Assembly: GCA_052387905.1 (NCBI GenBank)
Contig: JBQTIR010000024.1
Coordinates: 1-64,000 of the forward strand
Length of the DNA stretch: 64,000 bases
Origin: JBQTII01 sp052387905
GTDB taxonomy: Bacteria > Actinomycetota > Actinomycetes > Sporichthyales > Sporichthyaceae
Direction of reading: 5' to 3'
Shown one piece after another: positions 16,226-25,600 of this stretch. Numbering within the stretch: position 1 is the first letter of the stretch; every line of letters starts with the position of its first letter. The notes beneath the pieces were generated by a model. The model saw only the letters and a list, made by a program, of their open reading frames with translations, was not told where the DNA came from and searched no databases. Both the position numbers and the translations under genes were made by a program.

Positions 16226-16932
16226 GCACAGGTGTCAAGAATTCTGCAGCGGGGATGGCGCACCAGTTCAACGGCGCCGGGCATTCACCGTCCGCCGCGC
16301 GGCCGCTTCCTACCCGCGCGCGCCGGCCGGGGCTCATCGCTGCGGCGGTGCTGTTGATCGTCGGGTTCGCGCTGGCGGGAGGGCTGCTGGTTTCCAACGC
16401 CGCCGGGAAGACCGAGGTGCTCGTCGTCGCGGGTCCCGTACCGGCCGGGCATGTCCTGGGCACCGGGGACGTGCGCGCGGTGAGCGTGGCCGGGGACCTA
16501 CGCGCCATCAAGGTCGCTGATCTGGCCACCGTGCTCGGGCGGACCGCGGCCGTCGACCTCGTCGGCGGGCAGTTGCTCAACCGGGACATGCTGACCGACG
16601 CCCTCCTCCCTGTTCCGGGCCAATCGATGGTCGGACTGGCGCTGGCACCCGGCCGGCTGCCGGGCGATGGGCTAGCCGTCGGCGATCGGGTGCAGGCCAT
16701 CGCCGTCCCGGCCACGGCCAATCCGGCCGATCAGCGGGCCACGCCCCCGAGGGTGTTGGCGACCGGTGAGGTGTTCGCGATCAGAGTTGATGCCACGACA
16801 GCCGCGGACACCCTCGTCACTGTGCTCGTGTCCTCCGAGGCAGCCGGGCGCCTGGCCGCGGACGCTGCGGCCGGACAGGTGAGCCTGATCAAGGTCGCGG
16901 CACCCGCCGTGCCAGCAGCGGCGACCCCATGA
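16222..16932 (+). CDS. SAF-domain membrane protein (CpaB/RcpC-like)
   Basis: The protein has 236 aa with one transmembrane helix (LIAAAVLLIVGFALAGGLLV, about 39-58) followed by a SAF domain (VAGPVPAGHVLGTGDVRAV, about 69-88; TAAVDLVGGQLLNRDML, about 108-124). CpaB/RcpC proteins with this layout assemble or modulate Flp pili outside the inner membrane. GTG 16222 overlaps the preceding stop by 4 bases (GTGA). Confidence 0.75.
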   Translation: MSTGVKNSAAGMAHQFNGAGHSPSAARPLPTRARRPGLIAAAVLLIVGFALAGGLLVSNAAGKTEVLVVAGPVPAGHVLGTGDVRAVSVAGDLRAIKVADLATVLGRTAAVDLVGGQLLNRDMLTDALLPVPGQSMVGLALAPGRLPGDGLAVGDRVQAIAVPATANPADQRATPPRVLATGEVFAIRVDATTAADTLVTVLVSSEAAGRLAADAAAGQVSLIKVAAPAVPAAATP

Positions 16933-17786
16933 GTCTGATCGCGCTGTTCTCCGACAAGGGCAGCCCGGGGACGACCACCCTCGGCCTGACTCTGGCGGCG
17001 GTGTGGCCTCGACCGGTCGCGCTGGTCGAGTGCGACCCGGCGGGCGGGGATCTCGCGGTGCGCCTGACCGACCCGGCCGGTCGGCCCGTGCTGCGCCCCG
17101 AGCTCGGCCTGCTCACTCTGGCCGCCGCTGCACGCCGCGAGCCCGCTACGGCCGGCACCGCGGTGCGGGAGCACGGGCAGATGATTCCCGGCACCCGGTC
17201 TCCCGGACCGGTGGTGCTTCCTGGGGTGAGCTCGCCGGAGCAGGGTGCAGGCCTGGCTGGGTTGTGGCCGATGCTCGCGGCATCATTGGCCGGCGCCGAG
17301 GACGGTGACGTGCTGGCCGATCTCGGACGGCTGCATCCGGGCAGTCCCGCCCTCGCAGTGGCGGAGGCGGCCGATGTACTCGTGGGCGTCGCCCGCGGAA
17401 CCGCGGAGGGCATGCTGCGGCTGCGGGACCGGTTCGCCCACCTGCTCAGTGTTCTGCCGACGGATCAATACCATCCGCGACGGGCGTTCGTGGTGCTCGT
17501 CGTTGAGGACCGCCGGGCCGGCGAGGCCGTGACGGCGATGCGATCAGTGCTGGAGCACGCCGCTCTGCCGGTCGGGATCGCCGGGTTCCTCGCCATGGAC
17601 CTCACCGCCGTCCAGTCACTACTCGGCGGTCAGGGTGGTGCCCGCCTGGACCGGAGCCTGCTGGCGCGGAGCGCCCGAACGCTCGCCATCCAACTTCAAC
17701 CCACGACCGGCTCGCAGGCCCCGTCCACCCCGGCGCCACCGCGAGAACCGCGCCGACGCCTGACGACCATCGCGAGGTCCCGGTGA
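16929..17786 (+). CDS. TadZ/CpaE-like ParA-family ATPase
   Basis: The protein has 285 aa with a ParA-type P-loop at residues 10-17 (KGSPGTTT), followed by the strand VALVECDPAGGDLA typical of MinD/ParA switch I. TadZ proteins localise the Tad machinery at the cell pole. The helical middle and the short arginine/proline-rich C-terminus lack other motifs. It is coupled to its neighbours on both sides by 4-base overlaps, directly upstream of the TadA ATPase, the normal Tad order. Confidence 0.75.
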   Translation: MSLIALFSDKGSPGTTTLGLTLAAVWPRPVALVECDPAGGDLAVRLTDPAGRPVLRPELGLLTLAAAARREPATAGTAVREHGQMIPGTRSPGPVVLPGVSSPEQGAGLAGLWPMLAASLAGAEDGDVLADLGRLHPGSPALAVAEAADVLVGVARGTAEGMLRLRDRFAHLLSVLPTDQYHPRRAFVVLVVEDRRAGEAVTAMRSVLEHAALPVGIAGFLAMDLTAVQSLLGGQGGARLDRSLLARSARTLAIQLQPTTGSQAPSTPAPPREPRRRLTTIARSR

Positions 17787-19147
17787 CCAGCACGCCGACG
17801 GCGGTCGCGGTAGATCACGCTCTGGTACGCACCCTGCAGGCCGCGGTGGCCGAGCGCCTTTCCACCGTCCGGCGCGACGCCCGCGCCACCGGCCGATCCG
17901 AGCTAACCGGCGAGGACGAGCGCCAGCACGCCCGCGCCGTGACCGCCACCGTGATCGCCGCCCACGTCCAAACGGCCATGGCGGCCGGCCGGGAGCCGCC
18001 AGCACCCGAGGAGGAACGTGCTCTGGCCGACGCGGTGCACGCACGGCTGTTCGGAGCCGGCCGGTTGCAGGTACTGCTCGATGACCCGTCGATCGAGAAC
18101 GTCGACATCAACGGCTGCGATGAGGTGTTCGTCTCCTACGCCGACGGTCGCCGCGAGCGCGTCGGGCCGGTGGCAGCGAGCGACGCGGAGCTGGTCGAGC
18201 AAGTGCAGCTGCTGGCCGCCTACGCCGGGCTGTCCGCCCGCGTGTTCGATGACGCGAACCCCGAATTGGACCTGCGCCTGCCCGACGGCACCCGCCTGTC
18301 GGCGGTCCGGCGGGTAACCGCCCGCCCGGCGGTGTCGCTGCGCCGGCACCGCTACCCCAAGGTGTTCCTGTCCGACCTGGTCGGCAACGGCACCCTCAGC
18401 GTCGAACTTGCCGCATTCCTCGCTGCAATCGTGCGGGCCCGGCGCAACGTGATGATCGCCGGCGAGACCGACGCCGGAAAGACCACACTGCTGCGCGCGA
18501 TGGTCAACGAGATCGAACCGCGCGAACGGATCTGCACCGTGGAGACCAGCCTCGAACTCGGACTGCGCGCCCACCCGGAACTGCACCCCGACGTGGTCGA
18601 ACTCGAGGCAGCCCCGGCGAACAGCGAGGGAGTCGGCGCGGTCGGCCTGGCCCAACTGGTGCGGCGCACACTGCGGATGAACCCCGACCGGGTGATCGTC
18701 GGCGAGGTGCTCGGTCCCGAGGTTGTGACCATGCTCAACGCGATGAGCCAGGGCAATGACGGATCGCTGTCCACCATCCACGCCCGCACCCCGCGAGGGG
18801 TCTTCGACCGCATCGCCACCTATGCCCGCCAGGCCTCCGAACGTCTCGATCTCGAATCAACCCACCAGCTGATCGCCGGCGGGGAGGGCGGCAACGGGGC
18901 GTTGGACTTCGTCGTGTTCGTCCGCAAGGCCCGCACGACCGATGGGGCGCTCGACTCGCCCGCTGCGGGAATCCGGCGATTCGTCTCGACGGTGCTGGAG
19001 GTCAACGGATACGACCGGCGGGTGCAGGCGAGTGAGGTCTTCACCGCCGGCTCCGACGGCCGGGCGGTCCGCAACCACGGCGTCCCGATCGGGTGTCTTG
19101 ACGACCTGATCGGCGTTGGATACCGACCCGAGGCCGTATCGACCTGA
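17783..19147 (+). CDS. tadA: TadA/CpaF secretion ATPase (VirB11-like)
   Basis: The 454-aa protein is a hexameric secretion ATPase that powers Flp pilus assembly. Walker A GETDAGKT is at residues 227-234; the Asp box/aspartate region follows (ERICTVET), then Walker B (RVIVGEVLG) and the His box segment (GSLSTIHART). The N-terminal domain has the INGCDEVFV strand common to CpaF proteins. It is fully intact. In this element it may also serve the conjugation channel, which has no separate VirB11 in the window. Confidence 0.88.
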   Translation: MTSTPTAVAVDHALVRTLQAAVAERLSTVRRDARATGRSELTGEDERQHARAVTATVIAAHVQTAMAAGREPPAPEEERALADAVHARLFGAGRLQVLLDDPSIENVDINGCDEVFVSYADGRRERVGPVAASDAELVEQVQLLAAYAGLSARVFDDANPELDLRLPDGTRLSAVRRVTARPAVSLRRHRYPKVFLSDLVGNGTLSVELAAFLAAIVRARRNVMIAGETDAGKTTLLRAMVNEIEPRERICTVETSLELGLRAHPELHPDVVELEAAPANSEGVGAVGLAQLVRRTLRMNPDRVIVGEVLGPEVVTMLNAMSQGNDGSLSTIHARTPRGVFDRIATYARQASERLDLESTHQLIAGGEGGNGALDFVVFVRKARTTDGALDSPAAGIRRFVSTVLEVNGYDRRVQASEVFTAGSDGRAVRNHGVPIGCLDDLIGVGYRPEAVST

Positions 19148-19182
19148 CCGTCAATCAGTTTTTGCGAGGGAGGGGGAGAACC

Positions 19183-20046
19183 ATGCAGGTCAAGACGCTG
19201 CTCGGGCTCACGGTGTTCGCGGGCCTGGGCGCGGCCGTGTGGCTGCTGGTCGCCGCCTGGCGCGGTATGGCCGTCCCGACCCGGCGGAACCGAACTCGCC
19301 TCGCCTCCCGGATGACTCCGCGCCTGGCCGCCGCGCTCGGCGCCGGGGTCCTGGTCGCGGTCCTGACCCGGTGGCCGGTGGCTGCGCTCGGTACCGGCGC
19401 ATTGGTGTGGGCGTGGCCTCGCCTGGTCGGGGGCGGGTCGGGCGCCCAGGACGCGATCGAGCGGCTGGAGGCTCTGGCCGGGTGGACCGAGGGTCTGAAG
19501 GACACCATCGCCGGCGCCGTCGGACTGGAGGAGGCGATCCCTGCGACCGCCCCCGCTGCAGGGGTATCGATCCGCGGCCACGTCGAGCGACTGGTCGAGC
19601 GGCTACGTGCCCGCGAGCCGCTCCCTGCGGCGCTGCACCGTTTCGCCGCAGACCTCGACGACCCGTCCGCGGACCTGGTGGTGGCTGCGTTGATCCTCAA
19701 CGCCCGCCTACGCGGTCCTGGGCTGCGCGCGACCCTGGAAGCGCTGACCACCTCGGCGCGCGACGAGCTGGATCTGCGCCGCCGCGTCGAGGCGGGCCGC
19801 CGCGCCCTGCGTACGGGCGTGCGGATCATCGTCGGGGTCACCGTCGGATTCGTCGTCACCCTCGCCGCGTTGGATTCGGCGTATCTCGCGCCCTACGACA
19901 CGGCTCTGGGCCAGGTGGTTCTCCTCGTGGTCGCCGCAGTGTTCGCCGCCGCGTTCGCGTGGCTGCGCGTTCTCAGCGACGTGGCCGTGCCACAACGGCT
20001 GCTCAGCAACCAGGCCAACGGATCGTCCTACGAGGTCGCGCGGTGA
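19183..20046 (+). CDS. tadB: TadB-like inner-membrane platform protein
   Basis: The protein has 287 aa from ATG 19183, preceded by GGGAGGGGGA. It has an N-terminal membrane anchor, two further hydrophobic stretches before residue 85, a type II secretion F domain (about 95-215: LAGWTEGLKDTI, LRGPGLRATLEALTTSARDE), then two C-terminal transmembrane helices. TadB and TadC form the platform on which TadA turns. Its end overlaps the start of tadC by 4 bases. Confidence 0.8.
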   Translation: MQVKTLLGLTVFAGLGAAVWLLVAAWRGMAVPTRRNRTRLASRMTPRLAAALGAGVLVAVLTRWPVAALGTGALVWAWPRLVGGGSGAQDAIERLEALAGWTEGLKDTIAGAVGLEEAIPATAPAAGVSIRGHVERLVERLRAREPLPAALHRFAADLDDPSADLVVAALILNARLRGPGLRATLEALTTSARDELDLRRRVEAGRRALRTGVRIIVGVTVGFVVTLAALDSAYLAPYDTALGQVVLLVVAAVFAAAFAWLRVLSDVAVPQRLLSNQANGSSYEVAR

Positions 20047-20969
20047 CCGCCGCCGTCGTGATCTTCGCCGGCCTTGGCGCCGCACTCGTTGGGCTCGCGG
20101 CCCTGCTCCTGCCGTCGCGGCCCGGTCTGCTCGCCGCTGTCGGACGCCTAGACGCCGCGCGCACCGCTGCCCCCGCAGCCCCCCGCGCGGACACCGGGAC
20201 GTCGATGACGTCCCGGCAAGCTCAGCTCGGTCGCCTTGCCGGCGCCCGCCTGGGCTCTCTCGCCCGGCCGGGGCGTCTCCCCAACGCCCCGGCCGGGCGC
20301 CACGAGGCTGACCTGGCGATCACCGCACGAAACGATGAGGCCTTCCTCGGGCGCAAGGTCCTCACCGGGTTCTACGGGTTCTGTCTGCTCCCGGCAACTG
20401 CGCTTCTGCTCTCCGCGGCCGGGGTGTGGCTGCCCGCTGGGGCGCTGGTGATCGGGGCGCCAGCGCTCGGGGTCAGCTTTTACCTTCTGCCGGACATCGC
20501 GCTGCGCCGCGAAGCCGACGCGCGACGGCGGGACTTCCGCCGCGCGCTGTCCTGCTACCTCGACCTGGTCGCGATGAGTCTGGCCGGCGGTCGCGGCGCG
20601 CCACAGGCACTGCCCGAAGCCGCGGCCCTGTCCGACGGGTGGGCGCATCAGCTGATCGCCGACGCCCTGGCCAGCGTCCGCTTGACCGGGGCCAGCCACT
20701 GGCGGGGGCTCGGGGAGCTCGGCGAGCGAATCGGCGTACCCGAGCTCTGTGAGCTCGCCGGCAGCCTCGCGCTCGTGGGGGATCACGGCGCCCGCGTGCG
20801 CGACACCCTCACCGCCCGCGCCGCCACCCTGCGCCGCCGGGCCATCACTGACGCCGAGGGCCAGGCTGCCCAGGCCGACCAGGCGATGCGCATCGCCCAG
20901 GTCCTCCTCGCTTTCGGGTTCTTGATCCTCGTCGCCTACCCCGCGCTCGCCGCGGTCCTCGCCCTGTGA
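20043..20969 (+). CDS. tadC: TadC-like inner-membrane platform protein
   Basis: The protein has 308 aa from GTG 20043 (GTGA overlap with tadB). Hydrophobic helices lie at the N-terminus (VIFAGLGAALVGLAALLL), in the middle (two, about 95-140) and at the C-terminus (LLAFGFLILVAYPALAAVL). Between them is a second F-type domain (RRDFRRALSCYLDLVAMSLAGGRG, HWRGLGELGERIGVPELCELAGSL). It partners TadB in the pilus platform. The frame is open much further upstream, but only the part from 20043 is protein-like. Confidence 0.8.
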   Translation: MTAAVVIFAGLGAALVGLAALLLPSRPGLLAAVGRLDAARTAAPAAPRADTGTSMTSRQAQLGRLAGARLGSLARPGRLPNAPAGRHEADLAITARNDEAFLGRKVLTGFYGFCLLPATALLLSAAGVWLPAGALVIGAPALGVSFYLLPDIALRREADARRRDFRRALSCYLDLVAMSLAGGRGAPQALPEAAALSDGWAHQLIADALASVRLTGASHWRGLGELGERIGVPELCELAGSLALVGDHGARVRDTLTARAATLRRRAITDAEGQAAQADQAMRIAQVLLAFGFLILVAYPALAAVLAL

Positions 20970-21649
20970 ACCGCCCAGTGTTCCCCCCAACGAACGGAGG
21001 CAGCAATGCCGGAGATCCAGTACCTGTCCGCGCTGGTAACAATCCTGAGGGGTCGTCATCAGCGGATCACGAGCGGCGACGATCGCCCCGCCGATGCCGG
21101 GGACATCGTTCAGTACGTGGTGATCACCGCAGCACTCGCGATTGCCGCGGTCGCCATCGTCGCGATCATCGTCGCCAAGATCATGAGCAAGGCCACGAGT
21201 CTGCAAACCGAGTAGCGGCCGGGTCCGCACGCGGACTCCGGCGCAGGCCGCGGCGGCGCGCCCGTCCGAACGACGCAGGCACGAGCACCGTCGAGCTGGT
21301 CATCACGATGCCCGCGTTGCTGCTCGTCGTGCTCACGGTCATCCAGTTCGCGCTCTGGGCACACGCCCAGCACGTCGCACTCGCGGCGGCACAGGACGGC
21401 GCGCGGGCCGCCCGGGCCTACGACGGCACTGAGCAGGCCGGCCGCGATCGCGTAAGCGCCAGCCTGGAACGGCTCGGCCCGACGATCCTGCGCGACCCGA
21501 CTGTGCAAGTCGACCGCGCACCCGAGCAGGTCACGGTCACCGTGACCGGTCACGCCACATCGATTCTGGGCATCTTCTCCCTTCCGGTCCGAGAGCAGGC
21601 CCGCGGCCCCGTCGAGCGGTTCATCCCCACGGTGAGCGGTGCCCGATGA
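20966..21649 (+). CDS. TadE-like pseudopilin; start uncertain
   Basis: The recognisable part (about 21275-21649) is a TadE-like minor pilin: GTSTVELVITMPALLLVVLTV with the glycine/glutamate processing motif and a transmembrane helix, then a beta-rich periplasmic region. No ATG, GTG or TTG lies in frame between 20966 and 21308, and 21308 is inside the transmembrane helix. The only usable standard start is GTG 20966, which overlaps the tadC stop (GTGA) as other genes of this operon do. That would put the whole flp gene out of frame inside it and give a 114-aa arginine-rich leader. A rare start codon near 21220-21280 is the alternative. Confidence 0.6.
   Translation: MNRPVFPPTNGGSNAGDPVPVRAGNNPEGSSSADHERRRSPRRCRGHRSVRGDHRSTRDCRGRHRRDHRRQDHEQGHESANRVAAGSARGLRRRPRRRARPNDAGTSTVELVITMPALLLVVLTVIQFALWAHAQHVALAAAQDGARAARAYDGTEQAGRDRVSASLERLGPTILRDPTVQVDRAPEQVTVTVTGHATSILGIFSLPVREQARGPVERFIPTVSGAR
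21006..21215 (+). CDS. Flp-type pilin
   Basis: This 69-aa small pilin has a 36-residue leader region, then DIVQYVVITAALAIAAVAIV, a hydrophobic helix of pilin type, and a short tail. A prepilin peptidase would cut ahead of the helix; the TadV-like peptidase is encoded at 41206. GGAGG lies 6 bases before the ATG. The long leader and lack of a classic glutamate at +5 make it divergent from textbook Flp. It is the likely major subunit. It lies out of frame inside the long open frame of the next gene. Confidence 0.7.
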   Translation: MPEIQYLSALVTILRGRHQRITSGDDRPADAGDIVQYVVITAALAIAAVAIVAIIVAKIMSKATSLQTE

Positions 21650-22086
21650 TCACGTCCCCGGTGCTTGACACCCGCCCCGAGGTTGCCCAGGGCGATCGTG
21701 AGCGCGGGTCGATCGCCGTCGAGTTGGTACTCCTGGCCCCGCTGCTGATCGCGCTACTCGTGTTCGTCGTCGGGCTCGGTCGCATCGCGCACACGCGCGG
21801 TCAGGTCGACGGAGCCGCGGCCGACGCGGCCCGGTCCGCCTCATTGGAACGTGCACCCAGCGCCGCCCAGCAGGCCGGCGAGCGCGCCGCTCGCGCCTAC
21901 CTCGGCGACGCGTGCCAACGGCTCGACATTGAGATCGACGTCGCCCGGCTTCGACCCGGCGGCGCGGTCATCGCCCAGGTCCGCTGCGTCGCCTCGCTCG
22001 CAGGGCTGGGGATGGCCGGCTTCCCGGGCAGCCGCAGCTTCACCGCTACCTCCCATGCCCCGATCGACACCTACCGGGGACGCTGA
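21646..22086 (+). CDS. TadE-family minor pilin
   Basis: The protein has 146 aa. RGSIAVELVLLAPLLIALLVF (about 20-41) shows the prepilin site with glutamate at +5 and a transmembrane helix. The rest is a short extracytoplasmic domain with one cysteine pair (C86, C109). TadE-like pseudopilins are needed for pilus initiation. The ATG overlaps the preceding stop by 4 bases. Confidence 0.75.
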   Translation: MITSPVLDTRPEVAQGDRERGSIAVELVLLAPLLIALLVFVVGLGRIAHTRGQVDGAAADAARSASLERAPSAAQQAGERAARAYLGDACQRLDIEIDVARLRPGGAVIAQVRCVASLAGLGMAGFPGSRSFTATSHAPIDTYRGR

Positions 22087-22087
22087 G

Positions 22088-22621
22088 ATGGCCCCTCGAC
22101 TTGCCCCGACGCCGAACTTGCCTGGACCCACTCGGCGCGGACCCCTCGCCTCCCCGCTTGCCGCGCGCGGCGCCGACACCTGCGACGAGGGCAGCATCAC
22201 TCCCTTTGTTGTCGTGCTCACTGCGGCCCTACTCGCCATGGCCGGGCTCGTCGTCGACGGCGGATACGCCCTCGCTGCCCGACAGGACGCAGCTGCCACC
22301 GCTGAACAGGCCGCCCGCGCCGGCGCCGACGCCCTGTCCCGCCAGAGCTTCCTGCGCGGTGGACCGCTACGGATCGACAGGGCGGCCGCGGCCGCTGCCG
22401 CCGAGCGGCACCTCGCAGTGGTCGGGCACGCCGGGCAGGCGAGCATCAGCGGGGACACCGTGACCGTCACCGTGCAGGTCACCCGCACCACAGCGATCCT
22501 TTCCGCCATCGGCATCGAGACCCTCACTGCGAGCGCGACTGCCTCCGCCCGCGGACTGACCGGCATCGATCACGAGGAAGACCTGCCCCCGATCACGACC
22601 TCAGGAGAGGGGCCCCGATGA
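22088..22621 (+). CDS. TadG-like pilus assembly protein
   Basis: The product has 177 aa from ATG 22088, one base after the preceding stop. DEGSITPFVVVLTAALLAMAGLVVDGGYALAARQDAA (about 33-70) is the TadG/RcpD-type N-terminus: a glycine-serine processing-like site, a transmembrane helix, then the VDGGYALAARQDA signature. The remainder (HLAVVGHAGQASISGDTVTVTVQ) is a small beta domain. It is much shorter than TadG proteins that carry a von Willebrand domain; such short forms are usual in actinobacteria. Confidence 0.75.
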   Translation: MAPRLAPTPNLPGPTRRGPLASPLAARGADTCDEGSITPFVVVLTAALLAMAGLVVDGGYALAARQDAAATAEQAARAGADALSRQSFLRGGPLRIDRAAAAAAAERHLAVVGHAGQASISGDTVTVTVQVTRTTAILSAIGIETLTASATASARGLTGIDHEEDLPPITTSGEGPR

Positions 22622-25600
22622 CCGCCGACCTCTCGACCCGGAGCTTGGCACCCACTGCCGACCGCGCGAAAACGATATGGCGCGGCCTCGCAGCGCTGAT
22701 CACACTCGCGGCCCTGGCCATCGGCCCGCCCACCGCGCTGATCACGTTCGTCGGCAACCCCGTCCCGGACCACGCCGTCATCGGCGGGCAACTCACCGAC
22801 ACCGCCGTGATCGGCATGCTCGCCGCCGTCCTCTGGGCCGCGTGGGCGCAGCTTATGCTCGCCGTTGCCGTAGAGGCAGTCGCGGCCATCCGCGGAGCCG
22901 CGCTGTCGCGCCGAATCCCGTTCACCGGCCTGCACCAGCATCTTGCGCGCCACCTGGTGCTCGCCATTGCCTTCATGTTCGCCGGAAGCAGCACGCTCGC
23001 CGGTGCCACCGTCTTCGCGGATCCGGCGGTCGCTGCGGCGACACCGTGCTCACCCAGCGTGGCCTCCGTATACCTGACTTCCCATCAGGAATCTCCGGCA
23101 GCAAGTCAGCCGGCTGCCACGTCGCTTCCCGCCGCCAGTGGACACCTGTCCGGTGGCCCCACGGCTGAGGCCCGCCCAGATGAGCGACCCGGGCGCACCA
23201 ACGCCAACGGAGCGGACCTGGGGAGTTCCGAGCCGGCAGGTCGCTGGTACGAGGTGAAGCCGCCGCGCGGCAGCAACCACGACACCCTCTGGGACATCGC
23301 GGAACGGCACCTCGGCGACGGACTGCGATGGAAGGAGGTTTATGCGCTCAACAAGGGACGCTCGCAACCCAGTGGTGGCGAGCTTGAGCTCGCGAGGCTC
23401 ATCCACCCCGGCTGGCGCCTGCTCCTACCGCCGGACGCCACGGGCCTGGCCGAGAGCGGCGGAGGTGGGCATGCAACAGACCGCCCCGCGCGCGCGACCG
23501 CACGGTCCGACGCCGAAACCGAAAGGACCGGTCAACGGCTGGCGCCGCCCGTGGGCGAGCGCGACGCCGTCCCGCTGGCTAGTCCCGATCCCGTCTCCTC
23601 CGCTCCCGCTCCCGCTCCGAAACCTGCCACCGAATCGCGGACGGCTGATGGCCGGTCCACCGGCGCCGAGGAGCCGCTCGCGGCGGCAGACCAGGACGGC
23701 GGCGTGCCGATCGGCGCGCTCACCCTCGGCCTCGGAGCCCTGGCCTGCGCCGGCCTCACGGCCGAGCTGGCCCGTCGCCGTCGCCGCGCCCAGCGACTCC
23801 GGCAACCTGGCGAACGACTCCGCCGCCCCGGCTCGGAGGCCGCGGGCGTCGAGGCGCAGCTGCGCGCGGCCAACGTCGAACTCACCGTGATGACGCTGCG
23901 CGACGCGCTGCGGACCCTCGCCGATACCTGCCACCAGGGCGGCCGCCCACTGCCCGACCTTCACACGGTGCAGATCAGCCCCACGCGCCTGACCTTGAAT
24001 CTTGGCGCCGCGGAACCTGATGCCGTGCCGCCATTCGCCGCCACCGGACCTCGGACCTGGACACTCCGGCCCGCGGCAGCGGATGGGCCGCACCTCGGAG
24101 CGCGAACCGGCGAGGACGAGGAGCGAGGCGACGCCGCCGACGCCGTCGATCCCTACCCCGCGCTCGTTGCCGTCGGAGTCACCGAGGGCACGATCCTGCT
24201 CGTCAACCTCGAAGCTGCCGGGACACTGCGTGTCGTCGGCCCATCCGAGGAATCCGCTCGGATTGTGCACGCCTTCGCCGCCGAACTCGGCACCAGTGCC
24301 CTGGCCCACAGCGCCGAACTCGTCCTGACCGGATGCCCGCCCCGGCTCGCGGGAATCGCTGATCCCGGTCGCGTGCGAAACCTGGGCTCTGACGCCGGAC
24401 GTCGATGGGCGATCGCTCGCCAGCGCGCTGTCGGAGCACTCCTCGTCGATGCCGGCCTCCCCGACTTGCTTGCCGCGCGCGCGCATCGCCGGGTCGCAGA
24501 CGCCTGGGCTCCTGCCGTGCTGATCGAGGACGCGCCAGCCGCCCACGAGTCTTCTGTCTCGCCCTGCGCGCTCACCGCGCCATCGCACGGAGGCGTCTGC
24601 GTCGTGACCACCAGGCCGCCAGTCCCGGGGGAACGGCCGGGTTGGACGCTCACTGCCGTCGACAGGCGTTGGCGCCTGGACCCGGCCGGGATCGATCTTG
24701 ACCCGCAACACTTCGACCCGGCCTGCCTCGACCAGTGTGAGGACATGCTGTCGGTCGCCGTTGATCCCGCCCCCGCTCCCAACGGAGAGACAGCGGAGCC
24801 GCCGACTCCAGAGGTCGGGCGAATCCCGGCACCCGCCGCCGGTGAACCATCACGGGCGCTCTCGATCACGGTCATGAACGCAACGGACGCCAGAACGACC
24901 GGTGCATCGCCGACCGACCTGTCGGTGCTCGCGGCGGCGATCCCCGACGCTCCGCACTCGACGGTGCCGCCTGACGACATGGCCGAAGCTGTCGCTCTGC
25001 CCCGCGTCCTCGTCCTCGGGCCCGTCGAGATCGTCGGCGTCGTCGATGAAGCGCAACCCGGCAGACGCCGCCGTGTCACCGAACTGATCGCCTACCTCGC
25101 CCTGCATCCCGGCGCGAGCCAGCACCAGCTTGACGAGGCGCTGTGGCCCGGCGTTCGGGTATCGCGCAACACCCGTAACCCCCTGGTCTCCCGTGCCCGT
25201 TCGTGGCTCGGAGTGGCCGCCGACGGACAGCCGTACGTCTCGCTCGTCGGAGAGGGCCAGCAGTACGACCTCCGCCCCGAGGTGAGCTGCGACTGGCACG
25301 ACTTCCGCGCCCTCGCCAAGCGCGGCCTCGCCGCCGGAGCGACCGGGCTCGACGACCTCACCGCCGCGCTCGATCTCGTGCGCGGTCGCCCATTCCTCGG
25401 TGTCAACCCAGCCGCGTACGGCTGGGCCGAAGCTGACGCTCAGGACATGATCAGCGCCATTGTCGACGTCGCCCATGCCCTCGCCGAGGGTGCACTCACG
25501 GCCAGCGATCAACGCCGCGCTCGGTGGGCAGCGGCCAAGGGCCTCAGCGTCGAGCCCTGCGCCGAGCTCCTCTACCAGGACGCCATCCGCATAGCGCACT

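Noticed and set aside
19116..20042. A very long open frame preceding tadC, arginine/glycine-rich
   Set aside because: It is the shadow of tadB in another frame; only the part from GTG 20043 shows membrane helices and the F domain.
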